Below are positions 8,886 through 19,021 of a DNA stretch of 64,000 bases, in pieces. A model generated the notes under the pieces. That model ran no database searches, was not told where the DNA came from, and was given only the letters and a program-made list of their open reading frames with translations. The translations under genes were made by a program, and so were the position numbers. The stretch's first letter is position 1; every line of letters begins with the position of its first letter. The DNA comes from Comamonas testosteroni TK102 (GTDB lineage Bacteria; Pseudomonadota; Gammaproteobacteria; Burkholderiales; Burkholderiaceae_C), in the NCBI RefSeq assembly GCF_000739375.1, contig NZ_CP006704.1, positions 620,001 through 684,000 on the forward strand, read 5' to 3'.

Positions 8886-9150
8886 AGTATTGAGAGCTGT
8901 AAATACAGCCGGAGAACGCCGGCTGTGACAACAAAAGGTGCAGCGGTCCGTTTGCCGCACCAGGCCCGCACCCATGCAGGGCAGACCTGTGAATAAGTCT
9001 TGAGGGCGCTTATTTTAACGGCAGGGCCAATTCTTGGAGCCGCTGCGGAAATGCGGGCCGGTCGACGCCATTGCCCAAGGCCGCTGGCTCCGGCAACTGG
9101 CAGATGCACAGCACAATAGGGGCCTTGTTTCCGGCCCTCATTTTTCCCTC

Positions 9151-10425
9151 ATGAACAGCGCCCCGCAGGATGTGAATACCTCCTTACCTAACCAGTCTCC
9201 TGCCACTGCAGCTCCGGTATGGATAAAGCGCGGCACACCCGAGTACTGGCGGGTCAGCGTGGCGCTGTTCCTGGCGGGGTTTGCCACCTTCTCCCTGCTG
9301 TACTGCGTGCAGCCGCTGCTGCCGGAGCTGGTCCACAGCTTTGCCATCAGTCCGGCCCAGAGCGCTCTGGCACTGTCGGTCTCCACGGCCTGCCTGGCCG
9401 GATCCATCGTGCTGGCTGGGGCCTTGTCCGAGGGGCTGGGGCGGCGCAAGCTGATGTTCATCTCCATGGCCCTGGCGGCGCTGTGCAATCTGCTGGCTTC
9501 ATTCATGCCGCAATGGCATGGGCTGCTGGCCGCGCGCGCGCTGGAAGGCTTGTTGCTGGGCGGCGTGCCCGCCGTGGCCATGGCCTATCTGTCCGAGGAG
9601 ATCGATCCGCCCGGCCTGGGCTTTGCCATGGGCCTGTATGTGGGCGGCACGGCGCTGGGCGGCATGCTGGGCCGGGTCGGCATGAGCGCCATGACCGAGT
9701 TCTGGGGCTGGCGCCACGCCATGGCGGTGCTTTCGGTGCTCGATCTGCTGGCCGCCCTGGGTTTTGTCTGGCTGTTGCCCCATTCGCGCAACTTCATCAA
9801 GAAGACCGGGCTGGGCGCCAGATACCACCTGCAGGCCTGGGGTCGGCATCTGCGCCACCCGGGCCTGCCGCTGCTGTTCCTGATCGCCTTCGGCCTGATG
9901 GGCGTGTTTGTCAGCATCTACAACTATGCCGGCTTTCTGCTCAGTGCATCGCCCTATGGTCTGAGCCAGTTGCAGATCAGCCATATCTTCTACGCCTATC
10001 TGCTGGGCACGGCGGCATCGCCGATTGCTGGGGGGCTGGCCGACCGGCTGGGTCGCGGGCCGGTGCTGGTCGCGGGCACTTTGCTGATGGCCGTGGGCGT
10101 GGTGCTGACCCTGTTGCCGCCGCTGGCCGCCATCGTGACCGGCATGGTCCTGCTGACGGCCGGCTTCTTTGTCGCGCATTCGGTGGCCAGCGGCTGGGTG
10201 GGGCGGCTGGCCACCCAGTCCAAAGGCCATGCCTCGTCGCTATACCTCTGGGGCTACTACATGGGCTCCAGCGTGCTGGGGGCCGGGGCGGGCTGGTTCT
10301 GGTCGCGCTGGGGCTGGACGGGCGTGGGCTCCGTGGCCCTGGCCGTGCTGGCGCTGGTCATCGTGCTGGCCCTGCGCGTGCAGTGGCTGGCCAAGGTCGC
10401 AGCCGCGAACCGGGCCGCGTCTTGA
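9151..10425 (+). CDS. MFS transporter, YnfM-like drug/metabolite exporter
   Basis: This is a 424-residue inner-membrane protein with 12 predicted helices and a soluble N-terminus of about 30 residues. The MFS loop 2-3 signature appears as G-A-L-S-E-G-L-G-R-R-K (about residue 100) and its second-half version as G-G-L-A-D-R-L-G-R-G (about 300). The pattern fits the DHA1 exporters related to YnfM, and the substrate is unknown. ATG 9151 was chosen because the open frame upstream (to 9034) lacks protein-like sequence. It is transcribed away from prfC with about 265 bp between them. Confidence 0.88.
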   Translation: MNSAPQDVNTSLPNQSPATAAPVWIKRGTPEYWRVSVALFLAGFATFSLLYCVQPLLPELVHSFAISPAQSALALSVSTACLAGSIVLAGALSEGLGRRKLMFISMALAALCNLLASFMPQWHGLLAARALEGLLLGGVPAVAMAYLSEEIDPPGLGFAMGLYVGGTALGGMLGRVGMSAMTEFWGWRHAMAVLSVLDLLAALGFVWLLPHSRNFIKKTGLGARYHLQAWGRHLRHPGLPLLFLIAFGLMGVFVSIYNYAGFLLSASPYGLSQLQISHIFYAYLLGTAASPIAGGLADRLGRGPVLVAGTLLMAVGVVLTLLPPLAAIVTGMVLLTAGFFVAHSVASGWVGRLATQSKGHASSLYLWGYYMGSSVLGAGAGWFWSRWGWTGVGSVALAVLALVIVLALRVQWLAKVAAANRAAS

Positions 10426-10533
10426 TGCCGTCTTGATATCGGCAAGCCCAATCTCTACCCGTTCTTGACGGGCGAATTCCTACAGTTCCTCCATCGCAAT
10501 CAAGCCGCGTGAACGGCTTGCGGGAGGAATGAA

Positions 10534-10629
10534 ATGAGCATCACCTGGATCGAAGCCCTGGCCGCCCTGACGGCGCTGGGGCTGTTTGCCTATTTGGGCT
10601 ATGCGCTGCTGCGCCCCGAGAAATTCTGA
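10534..10629 (+). CDS. kdpF: K+-transporting ATPase subunit KdpF
   Basis: This 31-residue single-helix membrane peptide stabilises the KdpABC complex. It reads MSITWIEALAALTALG then a hydrophobic stretch and ends in the Y-A-L-L-R-P-E-K-F signature of KdpF. A good ribosome-binding site (GGGAGGAAT) lies 5-8 bp upstream. It is the first gene of the kdp operon. A second small ORF follows 10 bp later. Confidence 0.9.
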   Translation: MSITWIEALAALTALGLFAYLGYALLRPEKF

Positions 10630-10639
10630 AGGGGGCGCC

Positions 10640-10732
10640 ATGCAAGTGCTGCAAGACCTTGTTTTTGTGAGTCTGACCGTGGTCTGCTTTGTCGGACTGC
10701 TGGGCTTTGTGCGCGCCCTGGCGCGTATCTGA
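10640..10732 (+). CDS. Small single-helix membrane protein inside the kdp operon (unrecognised)
   Basis: This 30-codon ORF lies between kdpF and kdpA, 10 bp after kdpF and 12 bp before kdpA, with a ribosome-binding site (AAGGGGGCG). The peptide starts MQVLQDLVFVSLTVVCFVGL and ends in basic L-A-R-I, so it would be one membrane helix of about 20 residues with a positive end. I do not recognise it as a named Kdp subunit. Spacing, ribosome-binding site and hydrophobic pattern suggest it is translated. It could be a second KdpF-like accessory peptide or a remnant of a kdpF duplication. Confidence 0.6.
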   Translation: MQVLQDLVFVSLTVVCFVGLLGFVRALARI

Positions 10733-10744
10733 AAGGGGTGGATC

Positions 10745-12451
10745 ATGTGGCTACCCTGGATGGAATTCGCGGCCGTGCTGACGGCGGCGACCTTGCTGAC
10801 GATTCCCATGGGCCAATGGCTGGCTCGCTGCTTTACCAGCGAGCACCACGGCTGGCTGGAGCGCCTGAGCTACCGTGCCATGGGCGTGAACCCGCAGGAG
10901 CGCATGGGCTGGCAGCGCTATGGCGCAGCCCTGGTGCTGAGCAATGCGCTGATGATGCTGCTGGGCTACGGGCTGCTGCGCCTGCAGGGCGCCCTGCCGC
11001 TGAATCCGCTGGAGATTGCGGCGCAGGCGCCCGACCTGGCTTTCAACACCGCCGCCTCCTTCATCACCAACACCAACTGGCAGGCCTACTCGGGTGAGAA
11101 CAGCCTGAGCAATGCAACGCAGATGGTGGTCATCACCTTTCTGATGTTTGCCGGTGCCACCACAGGTGTCGCTGCCGGTGCCGGCTTTGTGCGCGGACTG
11201 GCGCGATCCAGTAGCAAGGATGTCGGCAACTTCTGGGTCGACTTCGTGCGCGTGTTCTGGCGCGTGCTGCTGCCGCTGTCCTTCATCATGGCCCTGGTCT
11301 ATGTCTGGCAGGGCATTCCGCAGACCCTGCATGCCGAAGCCGTGGCGACGACGCTCGAAGGAGGCCGTCAGCAGCTGCTGATGGGGCCGGTGGCCAGCCT
11401 GGAAAGCATCAAGCATCTGGGCACCAACGGCGGCGGATTCTTTGCCATGAATGCGGCCCATCCCTTCGAGAACCCGACGCCGCTGACCAATCTGCTGCAC
11501 ATCCTCTCGATGCTGCTGATTCCTGCGGGCATGACCTACGCCTTCGGCTCCATGCTGCTGCGTCGCAAGCAGGGCTGGGTGCTGTTTGCAGCCTGCATGG
11601 TGATGTTCGTCGGCTTTCTGAGCCTGGTGTTCGTGTCCGAGCAGAACGGCAGCCAGCTGCTGGCGCGCTCCGGAGCCGATCAGCAGTACAGCCTGACCCA
11701 GAGCGGCGGCAATATGGAGGGCAAGGAGCTGCGCTTCGGCATTGCCGATACGGCCTTGTTCGTGGCGACCACCACTGCGGCCACCACGGGCTCGGTCAAT
11801 GCCATGCATGATTCGCTGACCCCGCTGGGCGGCATCACACCGCTGGCCCAGATGATGCTCAACTGCGTCTTCGGCGGCGACGGCGTGGGGCTGATCAATC
11901 TGATTCAGTACGCCATCCTCACGGTGTTTCTGGCCGGCATGATGATAGGCCGCACGCCGGAATTCCTGGGCAAGAAGATCGAGGTGCGCGAGATCAAGCT
12001 GGTCATGCTCGCAGTGCTGGTGCCGCCGGCCTGCATTCTGGGATTCACGGCGCTGGCCGCGCTCTGGCCCGATGCCGCAGCCAGTCTCAACAACCGCGGC
12101 CCGCACGGCTTCTCGGAGATCCTCTACGCCTATGCATCGGCCACTGCCAACAACGGATCGGCCTTTGCCGGGCTGAACGCCAACACCCCGTTCTTCAACA
12201 CCACCACGGGTCTGGCCATGCTGGCGGGACGCTTTCTGACGCTGCTGCCCATGCTGGCCGTGGCCGGCAGCCTGGCGGCCAAGGCCACCGTGCCCGCAGG
12301 GCCGGGAACATTCCCCACGGCCACACCGCTGTTCATGGGCCTGCTGGTGTTCGTGGTGCTGGTGGTGGGCGGTCTCACCTTTCTGCCGGCACTGGCCCTG
12401 GGTCCCGTGATCGAGCAGCTGCAAATGCTGGTGGGTCAGCTCTACGCCTGA
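10745..12451 (+). CDS. kdpA: K+-transporting ATPase subunit A (KdpA)
   Basis: KdpA is the channel-like, K+-binding membrane subunit of the high-affinity potassium pump. At 568 residues it is near the usual length and has about 10 membrane helices. Selectivity-filter segments of the four repeats are visible, for example F-I-T-N-T-N-W-Q (about residue 105), T-N-G-G-G-F-F (about 229), A-T-T-T-G-S (about 345) and N-N-G-S-A-F (about 467). The next gene is kdpC, not kdpB as in the usual kdpFABC order. Confidence 0.97.
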   Translation: MWLPWMEFAAVLTAATLLTIPMGQWLARCFTSEHHGWLERLSYRAMGVNPQERMGWQRYGAALVLSNALMMLLGYGLLRLQGALPLNPLEIAAQAPDLAFNTAASFITNTNWQAYSGENSLSNATQMVVITFLMFAGATTGVAAGAGFVRGLARSSSKDVGNFWVDFVRVFWRVLLPLSFIMALVYVWQGIPQTLHAEAVATTLEGGRQQLLMGPVASLESIKHLGTNGGGFFAMNAAHPFENPTPLTNLLHILSMLLIPAGMTYAFGSMLLRRKQGWVLFAACMVMFVGFLSLVFVSEQNGSQLLARSGADQQYSLTQSGGNMEGKELRFGIADTALFVATTTAATTGSVNAMHDSLTPLGGITPLAQMMLNCVFGGDGVGLINLIQYAILTVFLAGMMIGRTPEFLGKKIEVREIKLVMLAVLVPPACILGFTALAALWPDAAASLNNRGPHGFSEILYAYASATANNGSAFAGLNANTPFFNTTTGLAMLAGRFLTLLPMLAVAGSLAAKATVPAGPGTFPTATPLFMGLLVFVVLVVGGLTFLPALALGPVIEQLQMLVGQLYA

Positions 12452-12515
12452 CGCCTTCTTCCAAGTGATGCCAATGGTCTGCAGTCCTTTTGCGGCTGCA
12501 GACCGGGGAGCAAAC

Positions 12516-13229
12516 ATGAAAACATCGACTCAAACTCTTTGCACCTCGGTGCAGCCCGGCCATGCAACAACGCAGCCCGAGGCGCAAGCCGCTTCCTGGC
12601 CCCGGCTGCTGGGCTCCAGCGTGCGTGCCGCCTTGCTGGTGATGGTGGTCTCGGGCATTGCCTATCCCCTGCTGACCACGGGCGTGGCACAGGCGCTGTT
12701 TCCCCATGCGGCCAATGGCAGCCTGATCGAGCGCGAGGGCCTGATCGTGGGCTCGGCCCTGATCGGCCAGCAGTTCACCGGGCCACAGTATTTCCACGGT
12801 CGGCCCAGCGCCACCATGGCGCCGGATCCGAACCAGGAGGGTGCAAGCCTTGCCGCTGCCTACAACGCAGGGCTTTCCGGTGCCAGCAACCAGGGGGCGA
12901 CGCACAAGGACCTGTCCGAAGCCGTGGCGCAGCGTGTCGCCCAGTACCGCGCCGATAACGACATGGCCGCAGATCTGGCGGTGCCGGTGGATGCGGTCAC
13001 CGCCTCCGCCTCGGGCCTGGACCCGCATATCTCGCTGGCCAATGCCAGGCTGCAGCTGCCGCGCGTGGCACAGGCGCGCCAGCTGCCCGAGGCCAGGCTT
13101 GTGGAACTGATGGACAGGGCCACCGAACCGCGCAGCCTGGGCCTGCTGGGCGAGCCGCGCGTGAACGTGCTGCAACTCAATCTGGCGCTGGATGCCTTGC
13201 AGCCCGCCAACAGCGCCGCGAAGGAGTAA
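12516..13229 (+). CDS. kdpC: K+-transporting ATPase subunit C (KdpC), placed before kdpB
   Basis: KdpC is a single-helix subunit that helps bind ATP and K+ in the Kdp complex. The 237-residue protein has an N-terminal cytoplasmic stretch of about 30 residues, one membrane helix (about 33-55), then the family motifs L-I-G-Q-x-F-T, Y-F-x-x-R-P-S-A and G-A-S-L-A. The C-terminal half carries D-P-H-I-S and A-R-L-Q-x-P-R-V-A. ATG 12516 follows a clear GGGGAG site. It sits between kdpA and kdpB, a changed order, and its final codons hold the ribosome-binding site of kdpB (AAGGAG). Confidence 0.95.
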   Translation: MKTSTQTLCTSVQPGHATTQPEAQAASWPRLLGSSVRAALLVMVVSGIAYPLLTTGVAQALFPHAANGSLIEREGLIVGSALIGQQFTGPQYFHGRPSATMAPDPNQEGASLAAAYNAGLSGASNQGATHKDLSEAVAQRVAQYRADNDMAADLAVPVDAVTASASGLDPHISLANARLQLPRVAQARQLPEARLVELMDRATEPRSLGLLGEPRVNVLQLNLALDALQPANSAAKE

Positions 13230-13232
13230 GCC

Positions 13233-15323
13233 ATGAGCGCAAGAAAAATGACGGCAGGCCGCAGCCTGCTTGACGCCGCGCTGGTGAAGTCGGCGCTCTG
13301 GGATGCGCTGCGCAAGCTCTCGCCACGCACGCAGTGGGCCAACCCGGTGATGTTTGTGGTGTATCTGGGGGCGATCCTGAGCAGTCTCTTGTGGTGGCAG
13401 AGCCTGATGGAGCCGGGCAGCGAGAACAGCGGCTTTGTGCTGGCGATTGCGCTGTGGCTGTGGTTCACCGTGCTGTTTGCCAACTTTGCCGAGGCCCTGG
13501 CCGAGGGCCGCAGCCGCGCGCAGGCCGCCAGCCTGCGCGGCATGAAGCGCGATACCGTGGCCAAGCTGCTGCAGCAGCCGCATTTCGGCAGCTCCTGGAT
13601 TCCCATGCGCGCCAGCGAGCTGCGCAAGGGGGTGGTCATCTTCGTCGAGGCCGGTGACACGATTGCACTCGACGGCACGGTGATCGAGGGCGTGGCGTCG
13701 GTGGACGAAAGCGCGATCACCGGCGAATCCGCTCCCGTGATCCGCGAGGCCGGCGGCGACTTCTCGTCGGTGACCGGCGGCACGCGCGTGCTGTCGGACT
13801 GGCTGGTGGTGGAGGTCACGGTCAACCCCGGCGAGTCGTTTCTGGATCGCATGATCTCCATGGTCGAGTCGGCCAAGCGCCAGAAGACCCCGAACGAGAT
13901 GGCGCTGACGATCTTGCTCGTGGGTCTGACGCTGGTCTTTCTGCTGGTCATCGTCACGCTGTGGCCGTTCTCGGTCTTTGCGGTGACGCAGGCCGGCACC
14001 GGCTCGGTGGTCGGCATCGCCGTGCTGATTGCGCTGCTGGTCTGCCTGATTCCGACCACCATCGGCGGCCTGCTGTCGGCCATCGGCGTGGCCGGCATGA
14101 GCCGCATGATGCAGGCCAACGTCATCGCCACCTCAGGGCGGGCCGTGGAGGCTGCCGGCGATGTGGACGTGCTGCTGCTGGACAAGACCGGCACCATCAC
14201 CCTGGGCAACCGCCAGGCCTGCGACTTCCTGCCGGCGCCGGGAACGAGCGCCGCGCAGCTGGCCGAAGCGGCCCAGCTGTCCTCGCTGGCCGATGAAACC
14301 CCCGAAGGCCGCAGTGTGGTGGCGCTGGCCAGGGAGCGCCATGGCCTGCCCGAGCGCAGCAGCGCCGATTTCCCGGGCGAGTTCGTGCCCTTTACCGCAC
14401 AGACGCGCATGAGCGGGGTCGATCTGCAGGGCGCTCAAGGCCTGCGCAGCTTGCGCAAGGGCGCTGCCGATGCTGTGCGCCGGCATGTCGAGGTGCTGGG
14501 CGGTAGCTTCCCGGCCCAGGTGCAACTGTCCGTGGATAACGTCTCGCGCAAGGGCAGCACGCCTTTGGTGGTGGCCGATGGCGCCAAGGTGCTGGGCGTG
14601 ATCGAGCTCAAGGACATCGTCAAGCCAGGCATGCGTGAGCGCTTTGCCGAGCTGCGCCGCATGGGCATACAGACGGTGATGGTGACGGGCGACAACCCGC
14701 TGACGGCGGCCGCCATTGCCGCCGAGGCCGGGGTGGACGATTACCTGGCCGAAGCCAGGCCCGAGGACAAGCTGCAGCTGATCCGCTCGCACCAGGCGGC
14801 CGGTCGTCTGGTGGCCATGACGGGGGACGGCACCAACGATGCGCCGGCCCTGGCCCAGGCCGATGTGGCCGTGGCCATGAACAGCGGCACTCAGGCCGCC
14901 AAGGAAGCCGGCAACATGGTCGATCTCGACTCCAACCCCACCAAGCTGATCGAGGTGGTGGAGACCGGCAAGCAGATGCTGATGACGCGCGGGGCCTTGA
15001 CCACCTTCAGCATTGCCAACGATGTGGCCAAGTATTTCGCCATCATTCCGGCCGCCTTTGTGGGTACCTATCCGCAGCTGGCCTCGCTCAACGTGATGCA
15101 GCTGCACAGCGCGGATTCCGCCATCCTGAGCGCCGTGATCTTCAACGCGCTGATCATCATCGCCCTGGTGCCGCTGGCCTTGCGCGGCGTGCAGTACCGC
15201 GCCGTGGGCGCCGCCATATTGCTGCGCCGCAACCTGCTGATCTACGGCCTGGGCGGGCTGATCGTGCCGTTTGTGGGCATCAAGCTCATCGACCTGCTGT
15301 TGACCGCGCTCCATCTGGTCTGA
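13233..15323 (+). CDS. kdpB: K+-transporting P-type ATPase subunit B (KdpB)
   Basis: KdpB is the ATP-hydrolysing subunit of the potassium pump. The 696 residues have every P-type motif: actuator loop T-G-E-S (about 163-166), phosphorylation site D-K-T-G-T (Asp317), M-V-T-G-D-N and the hinge [10 protein letters not shown]. Seven membrane helices are predicted. It begins 4 bp after the kdpC stop, so the three structural genes run A-C-B. Homology to KdpB is high throughout and nothing suggests inactivation. Confidence 0.97.
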   Translation: MSARKMTAGRSLLDAALVKSALWDALRKLSPRTQWANPVMFVVYLGAILSSLLWWQSLMEPGSENSGFVLAIALWLWFTVLFANFAEALAEGRSRAQAASLRGMKRDTVAKLLQQPHFGSSWIPMRASELRKGVVIFVEAGDTIALDGTVIEGVASVDESAITGESAPVIREAGGDFSSVTGGTRVLSDWLVVEVTVNPGESFLDRMISMVESAKRQKTPNEMALTILLVGLTLVFLLVIVTLWPFSVFAVTQAGTGSVVGIAVLIALLVCLIPTTIGGLLSAIGVAGMSRMMQANVIATSGRAVEAAGDVDVLLLDKTGTITLGNRQACDFLPAPGTSAAQLAEAAQLSSLADETPEGRSVVALARERHGLPERSSADFPGEFVPFTAQTRMSGVDLQGAQGLRSLRKGAADAVRRHVEVLGGSFPAQVQLSVDNVSRKGSTPLVVADGAKVLGVIELKDIVKPGMRERFAELRRMGIQTVMVTGDNPLTAAAIAAEAGVDDYLAEARPEDKLQLIRSHQAAGRLVAMTGDGTNDAPALAQADVAVAMNSGTQAAKEAGNMVDLDSNPTKLIEVVETGKQMLMTRGALTTFSIANDVAKYFAIIPAAFVGTYPQLASLNVMQLHSADSAILSAVIFNALIIIALVPLALRGVQYRAVGAAILLRRNLLIYGLGGLIVPFVGIKLIDLLLTALHLV

Positions 15324-15408
15324 GCCTTTTGCCTTTCGGGGCTCCTCCGGGCTGCCTGGCTGCCGAGAAACGTGCAGCCGGGGCCGCCCTGTCTCTTTCG
15401 CATTTCCT

Positions 15409-16263
15409 ATGTCTCAATCTTCCGTGAAGAAATTTCTGGCCGGACCCTTCCTGGCCGTGGCAAGTGCCTTGCTGCTGATGGCTGCTTCCGGCGCCACCCC
15501 CGCCAGGGCCCAGACTCCTGCCGACGAGGCTGCCGACAAGCCGCCCGTCACCGGTTCGCTCGGCCTGCTCAGCGACTATCGCTTTCGCGGCATTTCGCAA
15601 ACCTGGCAGGGGGCGGCCGTGCAGGGCGGTGTGGAGCTGGCCCTGCCGCGCGGCTGGTATCTGGGCACTTCGCTGTCCAATGTCTCGACCCACAGCTACG
15701 GCCGGGGCCAGGGGCTGGAGCACGATATCTACGGCGGCTGGCGCGGCGATGTGGCGCCCGGCTGGCAGCTCGACGCCGGGCTGCTGCACTACCGATACCC
15801 CGGCGCGAGGCTGATGGCCGATGACGGCACTGCCAGGCGCTTTGACACCACCGAGCTCTACCTGGGCGCAGCGCATGGCGGCTTCAGCGCGAAGTGGTCT
15901 GTGGCGCTGACTCCTTATTTCGGGCTGGGAGAGAGCACGGCGGCTTCAGCCTTCGCGTCGGCGCTGCGCCCATCGGGCAGCAGCCGAGGCAGCCAGTATC
16001 TGGATCTGAACTATCAGCATCCGCTGGCCGATATCGCCACCCTGGGTCTGCATGGCGGCTATACCTGGGTGCGCAATTACAGCGATGTTTCCTATGCCGA
16101 CTGGCGGCTCTCGCTGTCCAGGAGCTGGGGCGCGTGGACGGCCTCGCTGGCCTATGTCGGCACTTCGGCCGATGCCCGCTTCTACAGTGCTGCCAACGGC
16201 CTGGGCCAGTGGCGGGATCTGGGGCGCAGCGGCTGGTTGCTCGGACTGAGTGCCGGGTTCTGA
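15409..16263 (+). CDS. TorF-family putative outer-membrane porin embedded in the kdp locus
   Basis: This 284-residue protein has a signal peptide (about 1-35, ending A-R-A-Q) followed by repeated amphipathic strands rich in Gly, Tyr and Trp, ending with Phe as outer-membrane beta barrels do. The opening G-S-L-G-L-L-S-D-Y-R-F-R-G-I-S-Q is the signature of the TIGR02001/TorF putative porin family. It lies between kdpB (86 bp upstream) and kdpD (30 bp downstream) in the same direction, so it is probably cotranscribed with the pump. A role in potassium passage across the outer membrane is inferred from position only. Confidence 0.85.
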   Translation: MSQSSVKKFLAGPFLAVASALLLMAASGATPARAQTPADEAADKPPVTGSLGLLSDYRFRGISQTWQGAAVQGGVELALPRGWYLGTSLSNVSTHSYGRGQGLEHDIYGGWRGDVAPGWQLDAGLLHYRYPGARLMADDGTARRFDTTELYLGAAHGGFSAKWSVALTPYFGLGESTAASAFASALRPSGSSRGSQYLDLNYQHPLADIATLGLHGGYTWVRNYSDVSYADWRLSLSRSWGAWTASLAYVGTSADARFYSAANGLGQWRDLGRSGWLLGLSAGF

Positions 16264-16292
16264 GCGGGCTTGAGTGATACGCTGATCGTCCG

Positions 16293-18986
16293 ATGCCTTC
16301 ATCCACCAACACCTCCGCCGCGTCGCGCCCCGATCCCGACGCACTGCTCGCCCAGTTGCAGGCCGACAGCCAGCGCGCCCATCGTGGCAAGCTGCGCATC
16401 TACTTCGGCTCCAACGCCGGGGTGGGCAAGACCTATGCCATGCTGGCGGCCGCGCAGCGCGAGCGCCAGGCCGGGCGCAGCGTGCTGGTGGGGCTGGTGG
16501 AAACTCACGGCCGTGCCGAGACCGAGCAGCAGCTGCATGACCTGGAGCTGCTGGCGCGGCGTCAGCTGGTCTACCAGGGCCGGCAACTGGACGAGTTCGA
16601 TCTGGATGCGGCACTGGCGCGTCGCCCGGAAGTGCTGCTGCTCGACGAGCTGGCGCACAGCAATGTGAGCGGCTCGCGCCATCCCAAGCGCTGGCAGGAT
16701 GTGCAGGAGCTGCTGGAAGCGGGAATCGAGGTGTGGACCACGCTCAACGTCCAGCATCTGGAAAGCCTCAACGATGTGGTGGGCGGCATCGTGGGCATAC
16801 AGGTCCACGAGACCGTGCCCGACCATCTGTTTGACGATGCCGACGAGGTCATCGTGGTCGACATCCCCCCCGAGGAGCTGCTCAAGCGCCTCAAGGCGGG
16901 CAAGGTCTATCCGCTGGAGCAGGCCGAAAGGGCCTCGCGCAATTTCTTCCGCCAGGGCAATTTGCTGGCGCTGCGCGAGCTGGCCTTGCGCCGCACGGCA
17001 GACCGCGTCGATGAGGACATGCGCGACTATCGCCGCGAGCGTGCCATCGACGATGTCTGGCCGACGCGCGAGCGCCTGCTGGTGGGCGTGGGCGGGCGCG
17101 CCGGCGACGATGCCCTGGTGCGCCAGGTGGCCCGACTGGCGAGAAGGCTGGAGGCCGACTGGGTGGTGGTCTATGTGGATGCGCCCGAGCGCCAGCATCG
17201 GCCCCGTGCGGCCCAGGAAGCCGTGCTCAGGACTTTGGCGCTGGCCGCGCGTCTGGGGGCGGAAACGGCCACCATTCCCGGCGCCCAAGTGGCCCAGGCC
17301 CTGGTGGACTTTGCGCGTGAGCGCAATGCCAGCCATCTGGTGCTGGCACGGGTGCATGAACCTTTGAGTCGCTGGCTGCGCTGGCGCTCCCCCAGTCTGT
17401 CCGAGCAGATTGCCGCGCTCGATCCCGGCCTGGACGTGCTGCTGCTGTCCGTCAAGCAGAGCAACAATGAAAGCGCCTTGCGCTTGCCGGCAGCGCGTGA
17501 ACAGACCATTCCATGGAAGGGCTATGTGGGCGTGACCCTGGCCTGCCTGGCCGCTACGGCGGTGGCGGAGCTGCTGCTGCGGGTCTTCGATCCGGCCAAT
17601 GTGGTCATGCTGTTCCTGCTGGTGGTGGTGCTGTCCGCCGTGCGCTGGGGACGGGGCCCTGGTGCCTGGGCGGCCCTGCTGTCGGTGCTGCTGTTCGACT
17701 TCTACTTTGTGCCGCCGCGCAACTCCTTCAGCGTCAACGATACCCAGTATCTGTTCACCTTCAGTCTGATGCTGGGCGTGGCCCTGGTCTGCGGCCAGCT
17801 CACGGCGCGGCTGCGCCACGAGGCGCGCGTGGCCGCAGAGCGTGAGAGGCGGGCCGGCGCGCTGGCCAGGCTGGCGCGCGATCTGTCCGGTGCGCTGACG
17901 CAGGAGCAGGTCACGCGCATTGCGCTGACCACCATGTCAGGCGTCTTCGACGCCCAGACCGGGCTGCTGGTGCCCGATGCCGACGAGCAGCTGCAGCTGG
18001 CGCAGGGCAGTGAGGGTCCGATCGACACCAGCGTGGGCCGCTGGAGCATGGAGCATGGCCAGATGGCCGGCTACGGCACCGATACCCTGGCCGCCGCGCC
18101 GGCGCTGTATGTGCCGCTGATGGCGCCCGTGCGCTCGCGCGGCGTGCTGGTGCTGCAGCTGCGCGCGCCGCAGAAACTGCGGGTGCCCGAGGAGCGCCGC
18201 CTGCTCGATGCCTGTGCCAGCCAGATCGCACTGGCGCTGGAGCGCGTGCATTTTGTGGAAGTGGCGCAGCAGACCCAGATTGCCATGGAGGGCGAGCGCA
18301 TGCGCAACACCTTGCTCTCGGCTGTCTCGCACGATCTGCGCACGCCGCTGACGGGCATTCTGGGCGCCGCCCAGGCGGCCTTGCCGCATGCGCCCCAGGG
18401 GCCTGCGCATCACATGCTGCTGCAGATTCGCAATCAGGCCCAGGCGCTGCAGCAGCTGGTGGACAACCTGCTGGCCATGGCACGCCTGCAGCAGGGCGGC
18501 GTGCAGCTCAAGCGCGAATGGCTGCCGGTGGACGAGCTGGTCGGCAGTGCGCTGGCGCAGATGCGCGAGCGGCTGACAGCTCATGTGTTGCAGACCTCGA
18601 TGCCGGCCGGGCTGCCCTTGCTGCAGCTCGATGCCGTGCTCATGGAGCGGGTGCTGGTCAATCTGCTGGACAACGCCATCAAATACACGCCGGAGGGCAC
18701 GACCATCACCGTGGCCGCGCGCGTGCAGGGCAGCGACTGCGTGCTGAGCGTGCAGGATGCTGGGCCGGGACTGCCGGTGCATCTGCCTGTCGAACAGTTG
18801 TTCGAACCCTTTACCCGAGGGCAGGCAGAGAGCGCCGTGTTCGGCATGGGTCTCGGCCTGGCGCTGGCGCAGCGCATCGTGCAGGCCCATGGCGGACGCT
18901 TGCAGGTGACGGAGGCAGAGCCCGGGCCGGGCACCGTCTTCAGCATCTCGCTGCCAGTGCCCGAGCAGCCGGCCATGGACGAATGA
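16293..18986 (+). CDS. kdpD: Osmosensitive K+ channel sensor histidine kinase KdpD
   Basis: KdpD senses low potassium and phosphorylates KdpE. The domains of the 897-residue protein are in the usual order: KdpD N-terminal domain with Walker A (G-S-N-A-G-V-G-K-T, about 41-49) and the D-E-L-A-H-x-N motif, a universal-stress-protein domain (about 265-390), four membrane helices (about 410-510), a GAF-like region (about 535-655), the H box S-H-D-L-R-T-P (His680), and a HATPase domain with N-x-x-D-N-A-I-K-Y, D-x-G-P-G and G-M-G-L-G-L. It ends overlapping a possible kdpE start. Confidence 0.96.
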   Translation: MPSSTNTSAASRPDPDALLAQLQADSQRAHRGKLRIYFGSNAGVGKTYAMLAAAQRERQAGRSVLVGLVETHGRAETEQQLHDLELLARRQLVYQGRQLDEFDLDAALARRPEVLLLDELAHSNVSGSRHPKRWQDVQELLEAGIEVWTTLNVQHLESLNDVVGGIVGIQVHETVPDHLFDDADEVIVVDIPPEELLKRLKAGKVYPLEQAERASRNFFRQGNLLALRELALRRTADRVDEDMRDYRRERAIDDVWPTRERLLVGVGGRAGDDALVRQVARLARRLEADWVVVYVDAPERQHRPRAAQEAVLRTLALAARLGAETATIPGAQVAQALVDFARERNASHLVLARVHEPLSRWLRWRSPSLSEQIAALDPGLDVLLLSVKQSNNESALRLPAAREQTIPWKGYVGVTLACLAATAVAELLLRVFDPANVVMLFLLVVVLSAVRWGRGPGAWAALLSVLLFDFYFVPPRNSFSVNDTQYLFTFSLMLGVALVCGQLTARLRHEARVAAERERRAGALARLARDLSGALTQEQVTRIALTTMSGVFDAQTGLLVPDADEQLQLAQGSEGPIDTSVGRWSMEHGQMAGYGTDTLAAAPALYVPLMAPVRSRGVLVLQLRAPQKLRVPEERRLLDACASQIALALERVHFVEVAQQTQIAMEGERMRNTLLSAVSHDLRTPLTGILGAAQAALPHAPQGPAHHMLLQIRNQAQALQQLVDNLLAMARLQQGGVQLKREWLPVDELVGSALAQMRERLTAHVLQTSMPAGLPLLQLDAVLMERVLVNLLDNAIKYTPEGTTITVAARVQGSDCVLSVQDAGPGLPVHLPVEQLFEPFTRGQAESAVFGMGLGLALAQRIVQAHGGRLQVTEAEPGPGTVFSISLPVPEQPAMDE

Positions 18987-19021
18987 GCCGACAATCCTGT
19001 GTATCACATGCAAATCCGAAC

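Noticed and set aside
8886..8975. Longer N-terminus for release factor 3
   Set aside because: The added 30 residues are Cys- and Arg-rich and absent from RF3, and the GTG at 8885 gives the expected start.
9499..10230. Long minus-strand frames opposite the MFS, kdp, xdh and pxp genes
   Set aside because: They are rich in His, Gln, Arg and Gly with no domain motifs, which is the pattern produced by the third codon position of high-GC genes on the other strand.
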